From contig JAEXZS010000097.1 of NCBI GenBank assembly GCA_023451375.1, positions 86,368-150,367 on the forward strand: DNA of 64,000 bases, read 5' to 3'. This DNA is from Pseudomonadota bacterium. Its GTDB lineage: Bacteria > Pseudomonadota > Alphaproteobacteria > Caulobacterales > Caulobacteraceae. Each line of letters begins with the position of its first letter. The stretch's first letter is position 1. Positions 43,557 to 52,411 of this stretch are shown here, one piece after another. The notes under the pieces were generated by a model. That model made no database searches. It had not been told where the DNA came from and worked only from the letters and a program-made list of their open reading frames with translations. The position numbers and the translations under genes were made by a program.

Positions 43557-44423
43557 TTGCCCTTTCCCGAATTCGATCCGGTCCTGATCCATCTCGGCCC
43601 CCTGCCGATCCGGTGGTACGCCCTGGCCTATGTGGCGGGGATCGTGCTGGGCTGGTGGTACGCCACCCGGCTGGTGAAGACGTCCCGGCTGTGGGGCGGC
43701 CGGCCGCCGGTGACGCCCACGCAGCTGGACGATCTGGTGCTGTGGATCGTGCTGGGCATCATCCTGGGCGGGCGGCTGGGCTACGCGCTGTTCTACAAGC
43801 CGGTGATGTACGCCCAGCTGTTCACGGGCGACACGCTGGGCGAACGGTTCGAACTGTTCCAGCTGTGGACCGGCGGCATGAGCTTCCACGGCGGCTTCCT
43901 CGGCGTGGCCGCGGCCATCATCCTGTACGCCCGGGCGCAGAAGATCGACATGCTGCGGATCGGCGACCTGGTGGCGCCGGTGGTGCCGATCGGCCTGGCC
44001 TTCGGCCGCATCGCCAACTTCATCAACGGCGAGCTGTGGGGCCGCGAGACCACGGTTCCGTGGGCCGTGCGCTTCTGCAACGACCGGATCCAGCAGATGT
44101 ACGGCTTCTGCCCCGCGGGCGACGCCCCGCGCCACCCAAGCCAGTTGTACGAGGCGGGGCTTGAGGGAATCATCCTGTTCGGCCTGCTGTCGCTGGCCGT
44201 CTGGAAGGGGCGCCTGCTGATGAAGCCGGGCTATGTCACGGGCCTGTTCCTGGTCGGCTACGGCGTCTGCCGCGCCCTGCTGGAGAATGTTCGAGAGCCG
44301 GACTACGGCATGCCCGACTTCCCGCTGGGCCTGACCATGGGAATGATGCTGTCGATCCCGATGATCCTGGTCGGCGCATGGCTGATCTGGCGGGCCCGGA
44401 GCCGCCCGCCCGTCGTGGCATGA
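43557..44423 (+). CDS. lgt: Prolipoprotein diacylglyceryl transferase
   Basis: Transfers diacylglycerol to the lipobox cysteine of prolipoproteins; inner membrane, 288 residues, about seven helices. Signature GLAFGRIANFINGELWGRETTVPW (near residue 148), with the conserved Arg and Asn-Glu, plus HGGFLGVAAA near 108 and HPSQLYEAGLEG near 195. The start is TTG with GAGG seven bases upstream. The several lipoproteins in this window (FKBP, I78-like pair, DsbA-like) are its substrates. Overlaps midA by ATGA. Confidence 0.96.
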   Translation: MPFPEFDPVLIHLGPLPIRWYALAYVAGIVLGWWYATRLVKTSRLWGGRPPVTPTQLDDLVLWIVLGIILGGRLGYALFYKPVMYAQLFTGDTLGERFELFQLWTGGMSFHGGFLGVAAAIILYARAQKIDMLRIGDLVAPVVPIGLAFGRIANFINGELWGRETTVPWAVRFCNDRIQQMYGFCPAGDAPRHPSQLYEAGLEGIILFGLLSLAVWKGRLLMKPGYVTGLFLVGYGVCRALLENVREPDYGMPDFPLGLTMGMMLSIPMILVGAWLIWRARSRPPVVA

Positions 44424-45505
44424 GCCTGAAGTCAAGGCTGGCGCGCGAGATCGCCCTGACCGGGCCGATGACGGTCGCCGATTATGTGACGCGCTGCCTG
44501 CACGACCCGAAGGACGGCTACTACGCCGTGCGGCCCGCCCACAGGCCGATATTGGGTGGAGGCGGAGACTTCATCACCGCGCCCCTGGTCAGCCAGATGT
44601 TCGGCGAACTGATCGGCCTGTGGGCGGTCGAGACCTGGGAGCGGCTGGGCGCGCCCGAGCGGGTGCGGCTGGTCGAGGTCGGCCCCGGCGACGGCACGCT
44701 GATGAGCGACGCCCTGAGGGCGGCGCGGCTGTCGCCCGGCTTCCTGGAGGCGGTCGACCTGATCCTGATCGAGCCCAGCGGGCCGCTGCGCGAGTCCCAG
44801 GCGCGGGCGCTGGCCGGCGCCGACGTGGCGCCGCGCTGGGTCCGCGACCTGACGCAGGTCGAGACCGACGCGCCGGTGATCCTGATCGCCAACGAGGTGC
44901 TGGACTGCCTGCCCGCGCGGCAGTTCGTCCGCACCGACGAGGGATGGTTCGAACGGCGCGTTGGGGTGACCGACGACAACGACCTGATCTTCGGCCTGTC
45001 GGCGATCACCGGCGGCTTCGTCCGCCCCGCCTTCGACGTCGAGCCGGGCGGGGTGGTCGAGATTTCGGAGCAGCAGGCCGCCTTTGGTCGCGATCTGGGC
45101 GCGCTGGTGCGGGCGGCGTCGGGCGCCGCCCTGCTGATCGACTACGGCCGGGCGCGGCCCGAGGCCGGCGACACCCTCCAGGCCCTGCGGCGCCACGCGA
45201 AGGTCGATCCGCTGGAGACGCCGGGCGAGGCGGACCTGACCCAGTGGGCCGATTTTCCGACCGTGCTGGAGGCGGCCGTGCGCGGCGGGGCCGACGTGAC
45301 CGGCTGCCTCGGCCAGGGCGACTTCCTGAAGCGGCTGGGGATCGAACATCGCGCTGAGGCCTTGAAGCGGGGGCGACCCGAGGCCGCGCCCGTGATCGAC
45401 CGCCAGTTGAACCGCCTGACCGCCGAGGACCAGATGGGAACCCTGTTCAAGGCCGCCGCGATCTTCTCGCCCCGCGCGCTGATCGTGCCGGGGTGGGACG
45501 AATGA
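44420..45505 (+). CDS. SAM-dependent methyltransferase, MidA/NDUFAF7 family
   Basis: 361 residues (DUF185). The mitochondrial homologue NDUFAF7 methylates an arginine of complex I subunit NDUFS2, so an assembly role for NADH dehydrogenase is plausible here. FITAPLVSQMFGELIGLW near residue 50, SAM motif LVEVGPGDGTLMSDALR near 78, and IANEVLDCLPARQFV near 157 are characteristic. Start and stop are both coupled (ATGA) to lgt and pgeF, an arrangement conserved in many alphaproteobacteria. Confidence 0.92.
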   Translation: MSLKSRLAREIALTGPMTVADYVTRCLHDPKDGYYAVRPAHRPILGGGGDFITAPLVSQMFGELIGLWAVETWERLGAPERVRLVEVGPGDGTLMSDALRAARLSPGFLEAVDLILIEPSGPLRESQARALAGADVAPRWVRDLTQVETDAPVILIANEVLDCLPARQFVRTDEGWFERRVGVTDDNDLIFGLSAITGGFVRPAFDVEPGGVVEISEQQAAFGRDLGALVRAASGAALLIDYGRARPEAGDTLQALRRHAKVDPLETPGEADLTQWADFPTVLEAAVRGGADVTGCLGQGDFLKRLGIEHRAEALKRGRPEAAPVIDRQLNRLTAEDQMGTLFKAAAIFSPRALIVPGWDE

Positions 45506-46269
45506 GCATGCTGGAGCCCATCACCCACCCCCTGCTGACCGCCGCGGGCGTCCAGCACGGCTTCTTCACCCGGGCGGGCGGCGTGTCGGCCGGGCTCTAC
45601 GAAGGCCTGAACACCGGCGTCGGCTCCAGGGACGATCCGGCGGCCGTGACCGAGAACCGCCGCCGCGTCGCCGAGGCGATGGGCGTCGACCTGGACCACC
45701 TGAACGGCTGCTATCAGATCCATTCCGCCGTCGCCCGCGTGGCCGAGGGCCCGTGGCGCGGCGACCGGCCGGAGGGCGACGCCGTGATCACGGCCGAGCC
45801 GGGCGTGGTGTGTTCGGTGCTGACGGCCGACTGCGCCCCGGTGCTGCTGGCCGATGCCGAGACGCGCATCGTCGCCGCCGTCCATGCCGGTTGGAAGGGC
45901 GCGCTGGGCGGGGTCGTGCATTCCGCGGTCGCGGCGATGGAGGCGCTGGGCGCCGAGCCGCGCCGGATGCTGGCGGTGGTCGGCCCCTGCATCGGCCCGG
46001 AAAGCTACGAGGTCGGCGCCGACTTTCAGGAACGGTTCGCCCACCACGATCCGGGCAGCGAGCGCTTCTTCCATCCGGGCGCGACCGCCGACAAGCGCCG
46101 GTTCGATCTGCCGGGCTTCGTTCTGTGGCGGTTGCAGGCGGGCGTGGGCCAGGCGGTGTGGACCGGCCACGACACCTGCGCCGACGCGGCGCGGTTCTTC
46201 TCCAACCGACGGGCGTTCCAGCGCGGCGAGCCGGACTTCGGCCGACTGATCTCGGTGATCCGGGTTTAA
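45502..46269 (+). CDS. pgeF: Peptidoglycan editing factor PgeF (polyphenol oxidase/laccase-domain family)
   Basis: 255 residues, YfiH/COG1496 family. In E. coli this cytoplasmic protein clears muramyl intermediates carrying the wrong first amino acid. Zinc ligands are in CYQIHSAV (His), TADCAPVLLAD (Cys) and AAVHAGWKGALGG (His); GPCIGPESYEVG is also conserved. Start at 45502 overlaps midA by ATGA; a GTG three codons earlier is possible. Converges with lpxC, the two genes overlapping by four bases at their 3' ends. Confidence 0.94.
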   Translation: MSMLEPITHPLLTAAGVQHGFFTRAGGVSAGLYEGLNTGVGSRDDPAAVTENRRRVAEAMGVDLDHLNGCYQIHSAVARVAEGPWRGDRPEGDAVITAEPGVVCSVLTADCAPVLLADAETRIVAAVHAGWKGALGGVVHSAVAAMEALGAEPRRMLAVVGPCIGPESYEVGADFQERFAHHDPGSERFFHPGATADKRRFDLPGFVLWRLQAGVGQAVWTGHDTCADAARFFSNRRAFQRGEPDFGRLISVIRV

Positions 46270-47165
46270 CCGGCCTCGGCCATCTCCGGCACGTGGGTGA
46301 CCTCGCGCCAGGCGTGCGGCGCGGCCAGCAGGGCGCGGACCAGCTTGTTGTTGAGGGCGTGACCGGCCTTATAGCCCTCGTAGCGGCCCAGCAGCGGCGC
46401 GCCCAGGACGTACAGGTCGCCGATGGCGTCCAGCGCCTTGTGACGCACGAACTCGCGTTCCATGCGCAGGCCGCCGGGGTTCAGGATGTCGTCGCCGTCG
46501 ATCACCACGGCGTTCTCCAGCGAGCCGCCGCGCGCCAGGCCGGCCTGGCGCAGGGCCTCGACCTCATGGGCGAAGCCGAAGGTGCGGGCGGCCATGATCT
46601 CGTTGCGGAAGGTCGGCTCGTCGACCACGAAATCGACCACCTGATTGCCGATGGCGGCCGACGGGAAATCGATCTCCATCCGCATCTCGAAACGATCGCA
46701 CGGACGCAGGGCGGCGTGCTTGTCGCCCTCCTCCACATGGATGGTCTGCAGCATCTCGATGTAGCGCACGGGGCTCGGCTGGCGGCGGAAGCCGGCGCGA
46801 TCCAGCAGTTGGACGAACTCCAGCGCCGAACCGTCCAGGATCGGCAGTTCCGGCCCGTCCACCTCGACCACGGCGTTCGACACGCCCAGGGCGGCGAAGG
46901 CGGCCATCAGGTGCTCGATCGTCGACAGGCGCACGCCCGCCGCATTCTCGATCATGGTGTTCAGGCGCGCATCGACGACCGCCTCGCCAGAGACCGGAAT
47001 GCGGTTGTCGCGATCGGTCACGTCGGTGCGCACGAAGACGACCCCCGTCCCCGCCGGCGCGGGACGCACGGCCAGGCGCACGCGGCGGCCCGTGTGAACG
47101 CCCACCCCGGCGATGATCGCCGGCGCGACGATGGTGCGTTCGTGATGGTCGTGGATGACCGGCAA
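46266..47165 (-). CDS. lpxC: UDP-3-O-acyl-N-acetylglucosamine deacetylase
   Basis: Zinc amidase, first committed step of lipid A synthesis; 299 residues. Zinc ligands: His in STIEHLMAA (near residue 80), His in FVRHKALDAIGD (near 236) with its following Asp; the catalytic Glu is in DGSALEFV (near 112), and the general-acid His is in GYKAGHALNNKL (near 266). The only usable start is TTG at 47165. Last gene of the division cluster, separated from ftsZ by a strong terminator, so it likely has its own promoter. Confidence 0.96.
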   Translation of the reverse strand: MPVIHDHHERTIVAPAIIAGVGVHTGRRVRLAVRPAPAGTGVVFVRTDVTDRDNRIPVSGEAVVDARLNTMIENAAGVRLSTIEHLMAAFAALGVSNAVVEVDGPELPILDGSALEFVQLLDRAGFRRQPSPVRYIEMLQTIHVEEGDKHAALRPCDRFEMRMEIDFPSAAIGNQVVDFVVDEPTFRNEIMAARTFGFAHEVEALRQAGLARGGSLENAVVIDGDDILNPGGLRMEREFVRHKALDAIGDLYVLGAPLLGRYEGYKAGHALNNKLVRALLAAPHAWREVTHVPEMAEAG

Positions 47166-47271
47166 GCTCAGACTCTCTGCTGCGCGCCTCCGCCTCTGCG
47201 TGCGGATTGCGCCTCTTCATCCGTCTAGCGGGGCGGCTTCAAGCGCGAAATGAAAGTCGGGTTTCGGATTG

Positions 47272-47298
47272 TTTCGTTACGGAGCGCCCTTAACGAAA
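47272..47298 (-). promoter_or_regulatory. TTTCGTTA / TAACGAAA inverted repeat upstream of lpxC
   Basis: Perfect eight-base arms at 47272-47279 and 47291-47298, separated by 11 bases. They directly abut the ftsZ terminator and lie about 110 bases before the lpxC start. It may be a protein-binding site for lpxC expression or a second stem of the terminator region. Confidence 0.45.
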
Positions 47299-47300
47299 AC

Positions 47301-47324
47301 GCCCCGGAGCAGGCGCTCCGGGGC
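47301..47324 (-). terminator. Intrinsic terminator of ftsZ
   Basis: Ten-base perfect stem (GCCCCGGAGC with GCTCCGGGGC) and a four-base loop, 24 bases after the ftsZ stop, followed on the minus strand by GTTTTCGTT. This is the clearest rho-independent terminator in the window. Confidence 0.88.
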
Positions 47325-47347
47325 GGATCATTCAGCGTTCGGGCCGC

Positions 47348-48934
47348 TTAGTTGGCGAGACGGCGGAGAAAAGAGGGAATCTCCAGGTCGTCGTCGGCGG
47401 CGCCCGTTTCCGGCTCCGGCTGCTGCGCCGGCTGGGCGGCGGTGCGGCCGGTCGGCATCGGGCGCGGCGCATAGGCCGCCTGCGGCGCCTGGGCGCGCTT
47501 GCGGCCGAACAGGCTCCAGCCGCTGCGGCGGTGGTCGCGATCGTCGTAGTCGTCGGCCGGGGCCGCCGGTTCGGAGCGCTCGTAGAGATCAGCCTGCGCC
47601 GGCGGCGTATGGGCGGCCGGCTTGCGGGTGGTTTCGTACTCCTCCACCCAGGGATCGACGATCGGATCGAGGGCGCGGGCCTGCGGCTGCTCCTCGGCGA
47701 CGCGGATCACCGGTTCCGGCCGAACCTCCGGCAGGGGCTCGGGCATGCGGGCGGCGGGCGCCTCGTAGGTCGGGATGATCGGGGCCGGCTCGGGCGCACG
47801 GGGCGCTTCGGCGCGCACGGGCTCGCGCCATGCGTCGCGGGGCGGTTCCGGCGCGCGCTGCGCCGCCGTGCCGTACAGGCCGCCGGCCGAACGGCGGGCG
47901 TCGTGGCTGGCCAGCGGCGCGCTGGGGGCGCTGTTGCCGGGCGCGATGGGCTCGATGCGCTGGATCTCGCCCTCGTCCATGCCGGTGGCGACGACCGAAA
48001 CGCGAATCTTGCCTTCCAGCGCCGGGTCGAAGGCGGCGCCGAAGATGATGTTGGCGTCGCCGTCCACCTCGGCCGAGATGGCGTTGGCGGCCTCGTCGAC
48101 TTCCAGCAGGGTCATGTCCAGCCCGCCGGTGATGTTGACCAGCACGGCCTTGGCGCCCTTCAGGCTGGTCTCGTCCAGCAGCGGGTTGGCGATAGCGTTC
48201 TGGGCCGCCAGCAGGGCGCGGTCGTCGCCCGTGGCCTCGCCCGTTCCCATCATCGCCTTGCCCATCTCGGACATGACGGCGCGGACGTCGGCGAAGTCGA
48301 GGTTGATCAGGCCGGGCAGGATCATCAGGTCGGTGATCGAGCGCACGCCCGAGTGCAGCACCTGGTCGGCCATGCCGAAGGCGTCGGCGAAGGTGGTGCG
48401 CTCGTTGGCGACGCGGAACAGGTTCTGGTTGGGGATGACGATCAGGGTGTCGACGTAGCGCTGCAGCTCGGCGATGCCCGCGTCGGCCAGCCGCATGCGG
48501 TGACGGCCCTCGAAGGTGAAGGGCTTGGTCACCACGCCGACGGTCAGGATGCCGCGGTCGCGCGCGCACTTGGCGATGATCGGCGCGGCGCCGGTGCCGG
48601 TGCCGCCGCCCATGCCGGCGGTGATGAAGATCATGTGCGCGCCTTCCAGGTGCGCGTGGATCTCGTCGGCGCTCTCCTCGGCGGCGTTCATGCCGACTTC
48701 GGGGTGGGCGCCGGCGCCGAGGCCCTGGGTGATGGTCTCGCCCAGCTGGATGCGGCGGTCGGTCTTGGCGAACGACAGATGCTGCGCATCGGTGTTGGCG
48801 ACCACGAACTCGACGCCTTCGAGGCCGGCGTCGATCATGTTGTTGACGGCGTTGCCGCCGGCGCCGCCGACGCCGAACACGACGATCCGCGGCTTCAGTT
48901 CAGTGGCTTGAGGCTTGACCAGCGAGAGTGACAT
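47348..48934 (-). CDS. ftsZ: Cell division protein FtsZ
   Basis: Tubulin-like GTPase that forms the Z-ring; 528 residues, much longer than the ~385 of E. coli. The tubulin signature GGGTGTGAAP is near residue 107 and VFGVGGAGGNAVNNMI near 20. After the globular domain (to ~320) comes a disordered linker rich in Pro, Ala, Glu and Arg of about 190 residues, then the conserved C-terminal peptide LEIPSFLRR that binds FtsA and other partners. A long linker is typical of Caulobacterales. The upstream region has a GANTC site. Confidence 0.98.
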   Translation of the reverse strand: MSLSLVKPQATELKPRIVVFGVGGAGGNAVNNMIDAGLEGVEFVVANTDAQHLSFAKTDRRIQLGETITQGLGAGAHPEVGMNAAEESADEIHAHLEGAHMIFITAGMGGGTGTGAAPIIAKCARDRGILTVGVVTKPFTFEGRHRMRLADAGIAELQRYVDTLIVIPNQNLFRVANERTTFADAFGMADQVLHSGVRSITDLMILPGLINLDFADVRAVMSEMGKAMMGTGEATGDDRALLAAQNAIANPLLDETSLKGAKAVLVNITGGLDMTLLEVDEAANAISAEVDGDANIIFGAAFDPALEGKIRVSVVATGMDEGEIQRIEPIAPGNSAPSAPLASHDARRSAGGLYGTAAQRAPEPPRDAWREPVRAEAPRAPEPAPIIPTYEAPAARMPEPLPEVRPEPVIRVAEEQPQARALDPIVDPWVEEYETTRKPAAHTPPAQADLYERSEPAAPADDYDDRDHRRSGWSLFGRKRAQAPQAAYAPRPMPTGRTAAQPAQQPEPETGAADDDLEIPSFLRRLAN

Positions 48935-48986
48935 TCTTTTTCCGACCTTCCGACCCTGCCCTCGGAAACCAAGCGAACGCCCCGCC

Positions 48987-49035
48987 GAATCGCATTGGTT
49001 ATGAGCGTGTTAAGGAGTGCGCCCGAGAGGGTTAA
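48987..49035 (-). promoter_or_regulatory. Candidate CcrM/CtrA control region of ftsZ
   Basis: Upstream of ftsZ are a GAATC site (48987-48991, a CcrM target) and, on the minus strand, two TTAAC half-sites (complements at 49009-49013 and 49031-49035) spaced 22 bases, two helical turns. In Caulobacter crescentus ftsZ is controlled by GANTC methylation and by CtrA, whose half-site is TTAA(C); the spacing here differs from the standard TTAA-N7-TTAA. Confidence 0.5.
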
Positions 49036-49092
49036 GAGAATGTTACGGCGATAATATGAGTCGCGCCTACGGACAGGCCCTTATTCCAGCGT

Positions 49093-49113
49093 GGCCGCAG
49101 AAAAGCTGCGGCC
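49093..49113 (-). terminator. Hairpin downstream of ftsA
   Basis: GGCCGCAG and CTGCGGCC with a five-base loop, 13 bases after the ftsA stop. No U-tract; may attenuate read-through from ftsA into ftsZ and so separate ftsZ control from the mur genes. Confidence 0.5.
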
Positions 49114-49125
49114 AAGCCGAAGATT

Positions 49126-50460
49126 TCACAGATTGTCCCTGAGCCAGCCCGCGACGCGGCCCACCACGTTGCCGCGATGCACCCTCGGCGCGTCCGCCGC
49201 CGTGATCTGGCGAGCCATCAGCTTGCGGGCCGAGACAGCCTCGCGCGGGCCGTAGGCGGCGCGGAGGAGGACGCCGGCGGTGGCGCAGAAGGCCGGGCCC
49301 GAAGCTGCGTCGGCCAAATGGGGCGCCCTTTGGGGCTTTCCGAGGCGGACGGGGCGGTCGAAGACGCGCACCGCCAGTTCACGCACGCCGTTCAGCTGGC
49401 TGGCGCCGCCGGTCAGGACCAGGCCCGCGCCGGGCTCCAGGCCCACGCCGGCGTTCTTCAACCGGTCGCGCAGAAGCTCCAGCGTCTCCTCGACGCGCGG
49501 GGCGATGACGGTCTTCAGCATGGCGCGCGGAACGATGACCGGGCCGGCCGAGGCGTCCTCGCCGCGCGGCGGGGCCTCCAGCATCTCGCGGTCCTCGTTG
49601 GCGCTGGCCATGGCCGAGCCGTGCAGGGTCTTGAGCCGCTCGGCGCCGGCCTTGGAGGTCGACAGGCCGCGCGCGATGTCGGAGGTGACGTGGTCGCCGC
49701 CGACGTTCAGGCTCTCGATGTGCAGCAGGGACCGGCCGCCCCAGACGGCCGCGCTGGTCGAGCCGCCGCCCATGTCGATGCAGACGCAGCCCAGGTCCAT
49801 CTCGTCGTCTTCCAGCGCGGCGAGCGAGGAGACGACCGGCGCGGCGGCGACGCCCTGCAGGTCCAGGTGCGCCAGCTCCAGGCAGTGGCTTAGGGTCGTG
49901 AAGACGCTCTCGGACATCGACACGACCAAGAGGTCCAGCCCCAGCGAGCCGCCGCGCATGGCGCGCGGATCGTGGACGCCGCGAGCGCCGTCGACCGACC
50001 AGGCGATCGGCAGGACGTGGATCGGGCGGCGATTGGGCAGGCGGATCTGGGCCAGGGCCATGCCGATGGCGCGGGCCAGGTCGGCGTCGCCGACGGGATT
50101 GGCGCCCAGCGAGACGCGCGCCTGGACGCGGTGGCTGGCCATCTGGCCCATGGCCGTGGTGACGACGACGCCGGAGACCGGGCTTTGGGCGGCGCGTTCG
50201 GAGCGCTCCACGGCGTGGCCGATGGCCTGGGCGGCGTCGTCCATGTTGATGATGGCCCCGCCCTTCACGCCCTTCGACTGGACGTGGCTGGCGCCGGCGA
50301 CGCGGATGGTGCGGTCGGCGTGACGAACGCCGTCCGGCTTCATGATGAAGCAGGACACCTTGGAATGGCCGATGTCGAGCGCCGCCACCACGGGCGCGCG
50401 GCCGCGGGGGTCGATCCCCCGGCCCTGGTCGTTCGCCGCCGTGCGCTGCTTGCCCGCCAT
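49126..50460 (-). CDS. ftsA: Cell division protein FtsA
   Basis: Actin-like membrane tether of the Z-ring, 444 residues. ATPase-fold motifs: VAALDIGHSKVSCFI (near residue 28, phosphate 1), CVCIDMGGGSTSAAVW (near 225, phosphate 2) and GLVLTGGASQLNGVRELA (adenosine site, near 360). The C-terminal VGRVAGWLRDNL forms the amphipathic membrane-targeting helix. It lies directly downstream of ftsQ. Confidence 0.96.
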   Translation of the reverse strand: MAGKQRTAANDQGRGIDPRGRAPVVAALDIGHSKVSCFIMKPDGVRHADRTIRVAGASHVQSKGVKGGAIINMDDAAQAIGHAVERSERAAQSPVSGVVVTTAMGQMASHRVQARVSLGANPVGDADLARAIGMALAQIRLPNRRPIHVLPIAWSVDGARGVHDPRAMRGGSLGLDLLVVSMSESVFTTLSHCLELAHLDLQGVAAAPVVSSLAALEDDEMDLGCVCIDMGGGSTSAAVWGGRSLLHIESLNVGGDHVTSDIARGLSTSKAGAERLKTLHGSAMASANEDREMLEAPPRGEDASAGPVIVPRAMLKTVIAPRVEETLELLRDRLKNAGVGLEPGAGLVLTGGASQLNGVRELAVRVFDRPVRLGKPQRAPHLADAASGPAFCATAGVLLRAAYGPREAVSARKLMARQITAADAPRVHRGNVVGRVAGWLRDNL

Positions 50461-50479
50461 CTCAATCTCGGTCCCTAGG

Positions 50480-51370
50480 TCAGACGTCGCCGGTCGGCCG
50501 CACCGCGACCGCTTCCGGCGTTCTCAGATCGACGCGGGCGAAGCCCAGGTCGAGCAGGCGTTCGCGCTGATCCAGCGCGTCCAGGCGGATCAGGGCCGCC
50601 TCCTGTTCCGTGGCCGGCAGCTGGATCAGCCCGCCGTCCTTCAGCCGCAGGTCCCAGCGGCGTTGGTCCACCCGCACCAGGGCGTCGATTCGGCTCATCA
50701 GGCGCGGACGCTGGGCCAAGAGCGGCAGTATCTCGCCGGCGGCCGCATCGGCGCCGCGGCCGACGACCAGGGGCAGGGCCGGATAGCGGCGGGCGTCGGC
50801 GCCGTCGATCACCTTGCCGCCGGCGTCGATGACCTTGATCTGGCCGTCCACCTGCCACACGGCCAGGCGGTCGTGCTCCTTGACCTCGACGATCAGGGTG
50901 TCGGGCAACAGGCGCACCACGCGCGCCTCCTTGACCCAGCCGACCGCCTGCACCTGCTCGCGCAGGGCGTCCAGGTCCAGGCCGACGATGGGCTGGTCGG
51001 CGTACAGGCCGAGCGCCCGCTGGATCGCCGGCTCGGCCTCGGCCGAGGCGCCGGTGATGTGCACCCGCTTCAGCGTCAGCCCCATGCCGGCGGTCAGGCT
51101 GTCGACACCGCCCGAGACGGACTGGCCGATGCGCTCGGCCCGGGCGCCGGTGGCCAGCACGCCGGCGACGACCAGGGCGCCGGCCGCCAGGGCGACGACC
51201 ACCGCGCGCGGCGACAGGTCGACCCGGCCGATCGCCGCCATCTTTCCGGGGAGGGCCTGGGCGTCGGCGCGACCGCCGCCCCGCCCCTTGCCCTTGGGCT
51301 GGGGGCTGGCTGCGCGTCGTGGAGACTGCGCCGAATTCTGTCGCCGACCGCCGCGAACTACCGCGGGCAT
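50480..51370 (-). CDS. ftsQ: Cell division protein FtsQ
   Basis: Bitopic divisome protein of 296 residues linking the Z-ring to FtsL/FtsB. A basic, Pro/Gln-rich cytoplasmic tail (~1-65), one membrane helix (VVVALAAGALVVAGVLATG), the POTRA domain (VHITGASAEAEPAIQRALGL) and the FtsQ beta domain. The ATG at 51370 is chosen since GGAGG precedes it by 8 bases; a GTG at 51391 is in frame. It overlaps the end of ddl. Confidence 0.94.
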   Translation of the reverse strand: MPAVVRGGRRQNSAQSPRRAASPQPKGKGRGGGRADAQALPGKMAAIGRVDLSPRAVVVALAAGALVVAGVLATGARAERIGQSVSGGVDSLTAGMGLTLKRVHITGASAEAEPAIQRALGLYADQPIVGLDLDALREQVQAVGWVKEARVVRLLPDTLIVEVKEHDRLAVWQVDGQIKVIDAGGKVIDGADARRYPALPLVVGRGADAAAGEILPLLAQRPRLMSRIDALVRVDQRRWDLRLKDGGLIQLPATEQEAALIRLDALDQRERLLDLGFARVDLRTPEAVAVRPTGDV

Positions 51371-52299
51371 GAGGCGTCCTCCACCATCCACCGAACCAGG
51401 TCTTCGTAGCTCATTCCGACATGGGCGGCCTGCTCGGGCGCGAGCGAGGTCGGCGTCATGCCGGGCTGAGTGTTGACCTCCAACAGGACCAGATCGTCCT
51501 TAACATCGTCATAACGGAAGTCGGTTCGGGACACGCCCCGGCACCCCATCGCCGCATGCGCCAGCTCGGCCTGGCGCAGCGCCGCCTCGAACACGTGCGG
51601 CGGCAGGGCGGCGGGCAGGACGTGGACCGAGCCGCCCTTCGCATACTTGGCCTCATAGTCGTAGAAGCCCTTGGTCGGCGTGATGTCGGTGACGGTCAGG
51701 GCGCGCGGGCCGGTCGGCTCGCCCAGCACGGCGACGGCCAGCTCCTTGCCGGGAATGAAGGGTTCGACCATCACCTGCTCGCCGTAGGCCCAGTCGGGCG
51801 CGCCGACCTCGGTGGCCAAGTCGTTGGCGCCTTCCCGGATCAGATAGACGCCGACGGAGGAGCCTTCCGCGTTCGGCTTGACCACATAGGGCGGGTCGAT
51901 GACGTGACGGGTCGCAACCTCACGCCGGTCGAACAGGCCGCCGCCGGGCACGCGGATGCCCGCCGCCTTGAGCACCGCCTTCGACTTGTCCTTGTCCATC
52001 GCCAGGGCCGAGGCCAGGACGCCGGAGTGGGTGTAGGGGATGCCGAGCGTCTCCAGCACGCCCTGGACGCAGCCGTCCTCGCCCCATTTTCCGTGCAGGC
52101 AGTTCAGCGCCACGTCCGGGCGGATCAGGCCCGCCAGGACATTGGCCAGGTCGCGCCCGGCGTCGATGCGGCTGACCCGCGCGCCCAGCCGCTCCAGCGC
52201 CTTGGCGCACTCCTCGCCCGACGACAGGGACACCTGCCGCTCGGCCGACAGCCCGCCCATCAGGACGGCGACGTGCAGGTCGGAAAGGGGGCGGTTCAT
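51358..52299 (-). CDS. ddl: D-alanine--D-alanine ligase
   Basis: ATP-grasp ligase of 313 residues that makes D-Ala-D-Ala for peptidoglycan. VAVLMGGLSAERQVSLSSG at the N-terminus, HGKWGEDGCVQGVLE near 68, PYVVKPNAEGSSVGVYLI (ATP site) near 140, and the metal-site VLLEVNTQPGMTPTSLAPEQA near 272. Lies between murB and ftsQ in the usual dcw order. Confidence 0.96.
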   Translation of the reverse strand: MNRPLSDLHVAVLMGGLSAERQVSLSSGEECAKALERLGARVSRIDAGRDLANVLAGLIRPDVALNCLHGKWGEDGCVQGVLETLGIPYTHSGVLASALAMDKDKSKAVLKAAGIRVPGGGLFDRREVATRHVIDPPYVVKPNAEGSSVGVYLIREGANDLATEVGAPDWAYGEQVMVEPFIPGKELAVAVLGEPTGPRALTVTDITPTKGFYDYEAKYAKGGSVHVLPAALPPHVFEAALRQAELAHAAMGCRGVSRTDFRYDDVKDDLVLLEVNTQPGMTPTSLAPEQAAHVGMSYEDLVRWMVEDASCPR

Positions 52300-52411
52300 C
52301 GTGGACTCCGGACTGTCGGCAGCGATGGCCCAGAGGTCGTTAACAGCGCGTCAACCAAGCCGGGCCGGCGGGTCGGATCATAGACCTTTCCCCAGCCGGC
52401 CGCAGCGCGGA

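Noticed and set aside
45502..46269. Copper laccase
   Set aside because: The protein is of the cytoplasmic YfiH/PgeF type with a His-Cys-His zinc site; it has no signal peptide or multicopper-oxidase motifs.
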